Source: Novipirellula herctigrandis | GTDB lineage: Bacteria > Planctomycetota > Planctomycetia > Pirellulales > Pirellulaceae | Direction: 5' to 3' | DNA: 64,000 bases | Assembly: GCA_007859835.1 (NCBI GenBank) | Contig: SJPJ01000001.1 | Coordinates: forward strand, 124,238-188,237 | Shown: positions 34,906 to 42,478 of the stretch, one piece after another | Layout: every line of letters starts with the position of its first letter | How positions within the stretch are numbered: the stretch's first letter is position 1 | Made by a program: the position numbers and the translations under genes | Notes under the pieces: generated by a model | Told to the model about the DNA's origin: nothing | What the model saw: the letters and a program-made list of their open reading frames with translations, nothing else | The model's database searches: none

Positions 34906-35539
34906 GATCAGGAATAGGTGGCAGAAGCCCAAACACAAATTGACCAAAAAAAGACAGGGTAAAATCGACTAAAGAGCCTGTCGCTGCCGGGATGGATCGG
35001 TTGGCATGAACGTAGACGTTTCCCGGCCAGTCCGCCTCGATGGCGTGGTCCGAGGCGCCACCACTGGGTCCGTCCGTTGTGATTGTTAATTATCCCGATG
35101 AATTACGCGCCCTCGGGGAATTCAACGTCCACCGTCAACGCAGTGTCGTTAACGGTTAGCACATCACTGTTGCAGGTCCGTTCCCATTTGCCGTTCGCAT
35201 AAACACCTCCACGATCAACTCGCTGGATCCGATGGTCGGTGCTGCGTCCTCGATGCCTGCCCACGCCGTCATCATTTTGCCAGGCCTCGATCCCCTGAAC
35301 ACCGCCATCGCAGTGCAGGAAGATGGAGGGATCAAGCATCCATTCATTGCGCAGCACGTGGCTTCATTGAGCTGCACGTAAATCGGTTTCGACCGCTTGG
35401 CAGACGTTTGCTTCTAAGTGGTGAACGCTTCTGGCAATCTTTTGGCTTGGGTGAGGTATCTTCGGCTTTGTCGACACCGTTAAATTCGGTGTGCATGAAC
35501 ACGGTGCGAATATTCAGTTGTTGCCGCCCCACAAGCTGC

Positions 35540-36994
35540 TTAGTTTGCATGCGACCCAGCACGGGGTGTCCCGGGGCCATGAAGATGTTCTCCACGCCGG
35601 GCGGCTTGGAGGGCTTCGGGAGTATCGACTGCAGCACCGGGATCCGATTGAGCATCCATCCACGCATCGAGCGCTTTGCTGAGTCGTGACTTTGATTCCG
35701 CGTGCCTTGCATCGTCGGCGAGATTATTCATTTCGTACGGGTCGTCGGTTGTCAGATAGAATTGTTCCGATGGGCGGCGCATGTAGCGTTTGACTCGTTC
35801 GTATACATCGGGTCGTTTTACAGGATCGGCACCGAGCCATGTCGCCCAGTAAGGATTGTTGAGCAGGCCGCCACCCATCAAATGCCTTTCGATGTAGAGT
35901 TCATCCGGCATCAGGTTGCGGATGTACCGATACTTGCCGTCGGTAACCGAGCGGATCGGATAGCGCGGGCCCTCAGGCAGGTTGTTATGGATACCGTACG
36001 CGAATTCGCGATGCGTATCCGCGGTGCCGCGCAGCACAGCGGTGAAACTGGTTCCGTCAAAGTCGGACGACCCTTTTCCACCTGCCAGATCGACGAGCGT
36101 TGGCGCGATGTCTGCGTATTGAACGAGCGCGTCGGTGCGAACGGCTTCGGCTATCTGGCCCGGCCACGACGCAATCAACGCCGTGTGAAGTCCCGTATTC
36201 CAGTTCGTCCATTTGCAGCCCGGGAACTGCGAACCTTGTTCGGATGTAAACAGCACAACGGTATCTTCGTTCGCGCCAGCTGCTTTGAGTGTTTCGAGAA
36301 TCTGCCCCACCTGGCCGTCCATGTAAGTTATTTCGGCCAAATAGTTCGAAAAGTGTTTTCGTGTGAGGGGCGTGTCGGCGATATTGGGCGGAAGTTTCAG
36401 CCTCTTTGGCGGGTATTGAGACGCATCTCCCATGACCCACGGAATATGTGGGTCGACCAGCGCGACCACCAAACAAAATGGTGAGTCATGTTTGTCACTC
36501 GACATGTAGTCGCGGATGCCTGACAAGTCCGATGGACGAGTCGGATCCCTTACGCAGTTTGGGTCGAAGCCGCCAACGTTGTCGAACGGAAAAGAGGTTT
36601 GCGGTAATACGTGAACCTTGCCCGCGATCCCCACTCGATAGCCGAGTGGATTAAGCAAGTGCGGAAGGCTTTTGGTCGCAGGGCGGCTTGCAGAGTGATT
36701 CCACGAGCAACCATTGGTCAGCGGGTATTGGCCCGTGAACAGTTCGGCTCGGCAAGGTTGGCACATGGCCGACGCAAGATAGGCGTGGTTGAACGTCATG
36801 CCGGTTTTCGCGAGAGCATCGATATTCGGCGTCTTCGCGTTCTGTCCGCCATAGAGCGCAAGGTCGTTGTAGGTGCAGTCGTCGGCCATGATGATTAGAA
36901 AATTTGGCTGCTCGGATGCGCCGGCATGCACCGGACCAGCTAATGCAAGCAGCAGAGGGATCATCAGGACACGTTTTATCTCGAACTCTTTCAT
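35540..36994 (-). CDS. Sulfatase (N-sulfoglucosamine sulfohydrolase-like)
   Basis: A 484-residue secreted sulfatase from the ATG at 36994 (MKEFEIKRVLMIPLLLALAGPVHA signal); a longer frame to 37111 lacks a signal at its start. Metal ligands are in IIMADDCTYNDLALYGG. The active-site motif MCQPCRAELFTGQ has Cys78, giving CxPCR, with a second cysteine where Ser is more usual. HIPWVMGD, FTSEQGSQFPGCKWTNWNTGLHTALIASWPG and EQFYLTTDDPYEMNNLADD follow. This layout is the sulfamidase-like / S1_8- or S1_16-like type; the exact subfamily and substrate need comparison. The C-terminal ALDAWMDAQSDPGAAVDT is also typical. It lies alone, with gene-free DNA on both sides. Confidence 0.92.
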   Translation of the reverse strand: MKEFEIKRVLMIPLLLALAGPVHAGASEQPNFLIIMADDCTYNDLALYGGQNAKTPNIDALAKTGMTFNHAYLASAMCQPCRAELFTGQYPLTNGCSWNHSASRPATKSLPHLLNPLGYRVGIAGKVHVLPQTSFPFDNVGGFDPNCVRDPTRPSDLSGIRDYMSSDKHDSPFCLVVALVDPHIPWVMGDASQYPPKRLKLPPNIADTPLTRKHFSNYLAEITYMDGQVGQILETLKAAGANEDTVVLFTSEQGSQFPGCKWTNWNTGLHTALIASWPGQIAEAVRTDALVQYADIAPTLVDLAGGKGSSDFDGTSFTAVLRGTADTHREFAYGIHNNLPEGPRYPIRSVTDGKYRYIRNLMPDELYIERHLMGGGLLNNPYWATWLGADPVKRPDVYERVKRYMRRPSEQFYLTTDDPYEMNNLADDARHAESKSRLSKALDAWMDAQSDPGAAVDTPEALQAARRGEHLHGPGTPRAGSHAN

Positions 36995-37675
36995 TATTTT
37001 TTTCTTGGCGGGGTGTGGGGTTGGTCGTGTGGCTGGTTTGGCAGTCGCAGCAGGGTATTTCAGACTTACAAACGTTCCACGGTTGGTTTCGTGAATGTGT
37101 ACTTCCGGCATCCTGTCAGCAGCGCGGCTCGCAATCTCGAATCGCTTGTGCAGCTCGAATAAAAGTCAGTGAACTTCATGCGTTGGGCGGACATCTGATT
37201 TCGGTTGGGTGTTCGCTGTCCGGTGGCTCTTTTGAATTCGACATCGTCGTACGTCATGTCATCAATATATCATCATTGAAGATGATGGTGACGTCGAGAC
37301 GCATCGGCTTATCTTCCGATCCGGTCGCGAAGAACGATAGGAGCCCTAAAAGCAATACATCAAACTTCTTTCTCTTCGTCGTCGTTGTAGCATGTTTTTC
37401 AAGAATGGTCTTGTTGCCAATGGATTGGCTCTATTTCGTGTTTGGTTCGGTAATCGTCACGGATCGCAGTGGCTTGATCCAGTCGCGTTGCTGTGGGGAA
37501 TCCGTGAATCGGCGTTGGGTTTGAATCGCATCTGCCTCGGCGTAAGAAAAAAACACGATGAACCCCAACACGATAAAACTCGAAAAGATGAACGCAGGAT
37601 AGGATGAATCACGACGCGTTCATCATGTTGGTCATCATGGATGACGTTCCGTTTTCATCGCGTGGGTTCGTCTCT
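36995..37675. other. Gene-free region
   Basis: About 680 bp between the GH5-like gene end and the sulfatase start on the minus strand. It should contain the sulfatase promoter; no clear element, RNA or coding frame was seen. Confidence 0.5.
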
Positions 37676-38920
37676 CTACTGGGCTCCGGTCAACTTCTTG
37701 AATACATCGATCTCCTTGGCGTCAAACGGCGAGCCATCGGTGCGCAGCAAGTCGTGGAACCAGAGTTTCGGCTCGGGAAAGGGTTCGCCTGGCTTCACCA
37801 CGTTGCCCTGATTGCGATCAGCAACTAAATCGCGGCCCTTGCGACTTTCCCAAGGCCAGATTGTCCCTGACTTTCCGGAAACGAATCCCCAGTTCACGGC
37901 GCCAACATGATGTTCTTTTAAAACAGGAAGGCATGCTTGCACGGTGCTGCCTCTCGTTCGAGCGAGCCATTCGGTAACGATGATCGGACGACCGTCGTGT
38001 TTGTAATCGAGAATCAACTTCTCAAGAGCCTCCGGTGGGCTATAGCTGTGGATCGAATGGATGTCGGAGTTACTGCGATTGATGGCGATGTTGCCGCTGC
38101 CAACACTACCGGCCGAATTGGAAGTGATCGGTTGAGACGGATTGACCTGGCGCGCCCACACCCATGATTGATAGACGAGCTGATTCGAACGGTCGCCCAT
38201 GCTAGAACGCGATCCCTTCTTACCTGCCATATTGCCGGATTCACCGCGACCGCGGCCTGGTTCGTTGTAGAGTTCCCAGAACAGCACACGGTCGTCGTCC
38301 GCGAACCGTCGCATTGTTCCCTGGACGTATCCGCGCAATCGGGAAACTTCCTCGGCGGTCGCCTTTCCCTCGGAGAACCTCACAGCGAGATCGCGTGCCG
38401 GGCAGTTTCGCCAGCCCGAATTGTGATACGCCTTGACTGGCAACGGCTGAGAGCCCAATTCGGGCTCGGGGTAATGGCAATCATCAAAGAACACAAAGAA
38501 TGGCCGGATCCCATGCTTTTTACATAGGTTGAGAAATTGGTCCATGCGGTCGTACATTCCCTTCTCGTCATCGGCCCAAACGAGATCATGTAAATAGACC
38601 CTCAGCGTATTCATGCCGATTGCAGCGGCCCAGCCAAGCTCCTTGTCAATGGTCTCGGGATCAAACGTCGAGGCCTGCCACATCTCGATCTGGTTAATAG
38701 CCGTTGCCGGATAATAGTTACAGCCTACCAGCCAAGGCTGCTCGGTATACCAAGCGTTCGCCTTCGGAGCGGGCCAGCGTCCCTCGACGGTAGGAAATTC
38801 CAACAAACGATTACCGCCGACGCGGTTGCCCTGCGTTTCCCGATTGGTCCCCTGAGCAAGGGCGGAGGATGTCAGCAAGGCCAACAGGCCGAGTGTTGGC
38901 ATTGTTATGGTTGGTCTCAT
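37676..38920 (-). CDS. Secreted GH5/cellulase-like glycoside hydrolase
   Basis: A 414-residue secreted TIM-barrel enzyme with signal MRPTITMPTLGLLALLTSSALAQ. The clan GH-A pair is visible: acid/base Glu220 in FWELYNEPG and nucleophile Glu317 in PIIVTEWLAR. Substrate-barrel motifs are GCNYYPATAINQIEMW, GMNTLRVYLHDLVW and PFFVFFDDCHYPEPELG. It aligns in style with the GH5-like 'cellulase family' proteins of planctomycetes that have a retaining beta-glycosidase layout; the exact family (GH5 subfamily, GH2-like or unclassified) and substrate are unclear. A Gly/Ser/Arg-rich insertion (GRGRGESGNMAGKKGSRSS, about 222-240) follows the acid/base motif. It stands alone, 680 bp upstream of the sulfatase in the same orientation. 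Confidence 0.87.
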   Translation of the reverse strand: MRPTITMPTLGLLALLTSSALAQGTNRETQGNRVGGNRLLEFPTVEGRWPAPKANAWYTEQPWLVGCNYYPATAINQIEMWQASTFDPETIDKELGWAAAIGMNTLRVYLHDLVWADDEKGMYDRMDQFLNLCKKHGIRPFFVFFDDCHYPEPELGSQPLPVKAYHNSGWRNCPARDLAVRFSEGKATAEEVSRLRGYVQGTMRRFADDDRVLFWELYNEPGRGRGESGNMAGKKGSRSSMGDRSNQLVYQSWVWARQVNPSQPITSNSAGSVGSGNIAINRSNSDIHSIHSYSPPEALEKLILDYKHDGRPIIVTEWLARTRGSTVQACLPVLKEHHVGAVNWGFVSGKSGTIWPWESRKGRDLVADRNQGNVVKPGEPFPEPKLWFHDLLRTDGSPFDAKEIDVFKKLTGAQ

Positions 38921-39771
38921 ACAGATTCTCGTGTCTGATTCTTCTGGTGGTTAATTTGGTTTGATTGGCGTTAGGCGACTTTGGACCGATCAGACGCCCA
39001 ACATGATCTGACTCTCGGCGGGGCTTGTTGCTAAGGCATATTCCCTTGGATCGCTGAATGCGTTGCTGTGACTTGTGATTGTCGATCTGATCTACGAGTG
39101 CGCGAATCAGTCGCTATAAGTCCGACGTACAAATTGGAAGGCGAGTTGGCGGCCGCCTTCGCTGAGCTGACTAACATCTTTCGTCAACAGTAACGCATGG
39201 TGACCGTGCTGTTGCTCGACGTCAGCTCGATTCGCTTCCGCAAAACGTGTTCGGTCGGTTCATCCGCACTCAGGATGGCTACATCTTATCCGAGATACGA
39301 TCGATAACAGTCAATCTCGACATCGATTGTCTGCGAATTTTAGCGGATTCTTCTCGATTGCACTTTCGACGCCCCCCTGAAGCGGCTGAGGCTTTGCGTA
39401 CCAAAGAACGAGTGCGATGTCCAGAATTGCATCGGCGGTTGTCCTTAACAACCGCTACCCGAGCGATATCCGTTTGCTCGGAGATGAAAGTGGTCATCTT
39501 GGTGCCGAACATCTTACGGAATCGATTGTTGGCGTCATTTGGATGCACGCTATTGCCTTCCGTGATCCACTATGCCTTCAGCTGTTCCTGATCGTTTCGT
39601 GCAGAGTGGGATGCGGGCTGATCGGCACGCGAGACACCCGCTATCGATGTTCAGACTGGGACGTTTGTAACCCTGCGGGCAAGACGTAGCGTCCGAGCCT
39701 GCACCTCTCGTTGTGCGGCGCATTCCAGTACACGGTTGCGAGGAGTGTCTTGTGGCGTTGTTCTTGTTCAG
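38921..39771. other. Gene-free region
   Basis: About 850 bp. Several short frames occur on both strands, none with family-like sequence. No RNA gene, hairpin or repeat was recognised. Confidence 0.5.
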
Positions 39772-40320
39772 CTATACGAGACGATTATCGTTTTCAGCTT
39801 GGCACTGCCAGCACACATCAAACGTTGGCTCGTTTCGTTCGCCGCACTGTTTGCATTGCCACTTTGGCCCGAGTTCCGATTCCGTTTCGAGATCTTTATC
39901 CTGGTCCGCATCGTAGCCGTCACCGACTTCGACATAGTCGATCAGCCATGCTGGTAGCTTCACCTTTACCGTTGGCGGAGTTCCAAGCGTTGCGGTCATC
40001 GAACGAAAACCGACGATTGGCGTTCGTGTTTCTTGAACATCATGAAAGTCCGACCAGGGGATCCATAAAGTCGGATGCCCGATCCGGAATGGAATCATCA
40101 CGGACAATCCCAGTCCCCGCTGGGATACGCACAGCGTGAGACAGGAATTGTAGTTGACGCCGCCTATGTTTCCGGACTGACAGTAAAAGGCTTTGCAATC
40201 AGGTAAGGTTCGGTCCGGGTATCTTTCCGCTAACTTGGCCCAACCACTCAGGAATGTCAGTAAGAATGAAATTCCGCACCACATTAGCGGCAACATGATG
40301 ACGACAACGAGCGGGCTCAT
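39772..40320 (-). CDS. Membrane protein with C-terminal zinc ribbon
   Basis: A 182-residue protein from the ATG at 40320 (MSPLVVVIMLPLMWCGISFLLTFLSGW), beginning with a membrane helix; an upstream start at 40374 is possible. The middle (about 40-140) is a soluble beta-rich domain (FYCQSGNIGGVNYNSCLTLCVSQRGL, PFRIGHPTLWIPWSDFHDV). The end is a zinc ribbon WQCKQCGERNEPTFDVCWQCQ with two CxxC pairs, a pattern also used in RanBP-type and short zinc-ribbon domains. It follows the ACP-like membrane gene by about 80 bp (26 bp if the upstream start is used), so it is probably in the same operon. Function unknown. Confidence 0.75.
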   Translation of the reverse strand: MSPLVVVIMLPLMWCGISFLLTFLSGWAKLAERYPDRTLPDCKAFYCQSGNIGGVNYNSCLTLCVSQRGLGLSVMIPFRIGHPTLWIPWSDFHDVQETRTPIVGFRSMTATLGTPPTVKVKLPAWLIDYVEVGDGYDADQDKDLETESELGPKWQCKQCGERNEPTFDVCWQCQAENDNRLV

Positions 40321-40400
40321 TAGGAGTGATTCCGTTGTGGCAAGCTCTCGAGTGCATTGGATGGTCAATTGCATTGGACGGGCGACACCTCATCAATCGA

Positions 40401-41105
40401 TCAATCCATTCCAAGATCATAAACGAAGTTTGCGTTTAGGGTGACAGCTTGTTTCTTGACGCCGAGTTGTTCGACGATGATCCACTGCAGAACATTCCAA
40501 ACATCACTGGCATTCCACGTGTTGCTCGATTCGGAGAGCTTTGCGTAATTCAGTGAGACGATCTGAGTGACAAGACCTCGATAGTCAGAATACGACGGTG
40601 CCGTGCAAATTGCGAACGGTTTTGTCACGACGGCAAGGATGAGGCCCGCCAACACGACGCTAAGTAACGTCATAATGCCAGTCAGGCCGGGGCGATCGGA
40701 AATCAATGACGAAGCCAAAACCAACCATCCAATCGTCGCCGTGATCAAGACAGCAAGCAGCCGCAACCAACCAGGCCGCTGGAGTGGCGGAAAACGAAGG
40801 TCCATTTCGTATTGAAGTTTGGCCCACAATCGAGGACGGTCTCGACGGCGCAACGATTCCGCAACGCTTGTCGTTGGGCGGATCGCTGACGGGTTTGGAA
40901 CGTATGGAATTAAATGGCGGCGGAGCGAGTAGAACGTCGCGGCAGTCACGCAACTCGTATTGTCGCGAGTGATATCGCTAGTTTCCTCAAGGACAATGGC
41001 GTAGAGGTCGCCAACCGTCCTAACCATCGATGCTCGGTCCTCAGGAATCGTGATTCCGAAGGACTCTTCCACTTCCATCAAGATTTCAACTGCATCAAGC
41101 CCCAT
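40401..41105 (-). CDS. Membrane protein with the two halves of an acyl carrier protein at opposite ends (apparent circular permutation)
   Basis: A 234-residue protein; the ATG at 41105 has an AAAGGAAG ribosome binding site. Residues 1-41, MGLDAVEILMEVEESFGITIPEDRA...TVGDLYAIV, match the second half of acyl carrier protein (after DSLD: xVELVMxxEExFxxxIPxExAxxxxTVxDxxxxI). Residues 201-234, VWNVLQWIIVEQLGVKKQAVTLNANFVYDLGMD, match the first half (IIxEQLGVxxxxVTxNAxFVxDLGxD). Between them are a basic segment and two membrane helices (about 114-133 and 141-162). The phosphopantetheine serine falls exactly at the break: Gly2 replaces it at the N-terminus and the chain stops at the aspartate before it at the C-terminus. 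It probably cannot carry a prosthetic group. Likely cotranscribed with the zinc-ribbon gene. Confidence 0.85.
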   Translation of the reverse strand: MGLDAVEILMEVEESFGITIPEDRASMVRTVGDLYAIVLEETSDITRDNTSCVTAATFYSLRRHLIPYVPNPSAIRPTTSVAESLRRRDRPRLWAKLQYEMDLRFPPLQRPGWLRLLAVLITATIGWLVLASSLISDRPGLTGIMTLLSVVLAGLILAVVTKPFAICTAPSYSDYRGLVTQIVSLNYAKLSESSNTWNASDVWNVLQWIIVEQLGVKKQAVTLNANFVYDLGMD

Positions 41106-41220
41106 GGTCTTCCTTTGTCAGCAACGAGCGCCCGCATGATCTCGTATTATTGCCGATACCAACACCTTTGAAAACGTCTATGATGTGCTTTGCGACTAAA
41201 CCTGCCAATTCATTGCTCAT
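41095..41220 (-). CDS. Possible 41-residue upstream ORF overlapping the ACP-like gene
   Basis: MSNELAGLVAKHIIDVFKGVGIGNNTRSCGRSLLTKEDHGA starts at the ATG at 41220 with a good AAAGGG ribosome binding site, and its stop overlaps the ACP-like start by 11 bp, as in coupled genes. It has no recognised domain. A long frame reads through it from further upstream, so it could be chance. Confidence 0.35.
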   Translation of the reverse strand: MSNELAGLVAKHIIDVFKGVGIGNNTRSCGRSLLTKEDHGA

Positions 41221-41228
41221 GAATGCCC

Positions 41229-41259
41229 TTTGAACGGGAACGCGGTTTGAACGGGAACG
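41229..41259. repeat. Two-copy direct repeat, 17-bp period, upstream of the ACP-like operon
   Basis: tttgaacgggaacg at 41229-41242 and 41246-41259. It lies directly upstream of the small ORF on the minus strand and between divergent genes, so it could be an operator as well as a simple twin repeat. Confidence 0.8.
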
Positions 41260-41543
41260 AGTGTTTGTCGCGATTATGACTGACGGCCCGTTTGGGATAT
41301 CCGGTTGTGATCTGCGCTCGCTCGGTGTTTGTTTTAGAAGCGACGATAGATCACGGGTCCAAGACAATGGAAATGAAGTTTGCATCGTACTGCGACCGAC
41401 AGCATGGGCGTCACTGACAAGCATGACCGCGTTGATTACGTCTGCATTCGTTGGTTTTTCGTGGGGCGGTATCCTCACGGAAATAGGATAGCGATTTGGT
41501 TCGATGAATTGAAAAAACGGAAACAAGTAAGTGGAGCTGAGCG

Positions 41544-42308
41544 ATGCGTCGGTCAACTGCAGTTTGGATAATGGTTGTCGTTGTCTCTTTGGTGATGGCT
41601 CTGAAACTGACGATTGCAATACGCGATGCTCGGCGCGTGGCTCTGTGGATGAATGGGCGAGGTTGTTTGAAACAATTGGCGCTTGCACTACATAACTATC
41701 ACACTGCCCACGGTTGTTTTCCGCCTGCGTACCTTGCCGACGCTTCAGGACAGCCAATGCACAGTTGGCGGGTTTTGGTACTTCCTTATGTCGAGGAACA
41801 AGCCCTTTACCAACAATATGACTTCACGAAAGCCTGGGATGATCCGGTGAATCTACGTTTGGTTGACCAGATGCCGCGGGTTTTCCATATGCCTTCAGAG
41901 GTTGAAAGTGATCGATTTACAAATGTCGTTGCTGTGACAGGCCCGGGAACGGCATTCCAAGGAAGCGAGGCCAAACGCATCGAAGAGTTCACCGATGGCA
42001 TTGAGAACACAATCGTATTGACGGAAATAGCAAACTCGAACCTTCTTTGGCTTGAGCCTCGAGACATTGACGTTGAAAAATCCGTTTCAGATAATCCAGG
42101 CCCTGAAGACTTGACAATATCGTCTTCCCCATGGCGTGACCCTTGTGTGCTTTTTGCAGATGGAAACGTGAACTTCAGTTTGACACGCAAAGCCACTTTG
42201 AAGGTGATCCAATCGCTCTCAACGATCCAGGGTGGAGAATCGATGAACTTAGACGAAGCAAACAAAGAAGGCTATCTAGCCGACGCCCAAAGCAACGAAT
42301 TGCACTGA
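41544..42308 (+). CDS. DUF1559 pseudopilin-like secreted protein
   Basis: A 254-residue protein with one N-terminal membrane helix (VWIMVVVVSLVMALKLTIAI), then the DUF1559 (SBP_bac_10) domain: CLKQLALALHNYHTAHGCFPPAYLADASGQPMHSWRVLVLPYVEEQALYQQYDFTKAWDDPVN. A later FTDGIENTIVLTEIANSNLLW and a terminal VLFADGNVNFSL are also characteristic. Most planctomycete DUF1559 proteins start with a type IV pilin-like FTLVELLVVIAI prepilin motif; this one lacks it and keeps only the hydrophobic helix, so it may be anchored rather than processed by a prepilin peptidase. Divergent from the ACP-like gene, with the 17-bp twin repeat between them. Confidence 0.85.
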   Translation: MRRSTAVWIMVVVVSLVMALKLTIAIRDARRVALWMNGRGCLKQLALALHNYHTAHGCFPPAYLADASGQPMHSWRVLVLPYVEEQALYQQYDFTKAWDDPVNLRLVDQMPRVFHMPSEVESDRFTNVVAVTGPGTAFQGSEAKRIEEFTDGIENTIVLTEIANSNLLWLEPRDIDVEKSVSDNPGPEDLTISSSPWRDPCVLFADGNVNFSLTRKATLKVIQSLSTIQGGESMNLDEANKEGYLADAQSNELH

Positions 42309-42478
42309 AAAAATAACGGGGCGATGGATAAATGAAACGAGCATTGGCAACTCCTTGCATAGGTGCTCATCTCACATCGGTCATCGGAAAGCTTTGAGCT
42401 TTGCGAACTCGCTCCGGCGACGCAGGTGATGCAACGGTCATGAGCAAGCCGCACTCGACGCTGCTAATATCCCACGCC

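Larger units (their letters stand above)
34717..35539. other. Gene-free region with twin repeats and a possible decayed gene
   Basis: About 820 bp. Two twin repeats: gtctactggggtagg twice with a 21-bp period (34811-34846) and ttccggaggattcagc twice in tandem (34874-34905). At 35103-35377 two overlapping minus-strand frames (GIEDAAPTIGSSELIVEVF; NGKWERTCNSDVLTVNDTALTVDVEFPEGA) read as if one protein were split by a frameshift, but I cannot name it. Confidence 0.5.

Noticed and set aside
37066-37257. 63-codon minus-strand frame upstream of a sulfatase
   Set aside because: No ribosome binding site or recognisable domain; probably promoter/leader DNA.
41095-41757. Minus-strand 220-codon open frame
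   Set aside because: Its first half is antisense to the DUF1559 gene and has no family-like sequence. Only its last 41 codons, with their own start and ribosome binding site, are kept as a doubtful small ORF.
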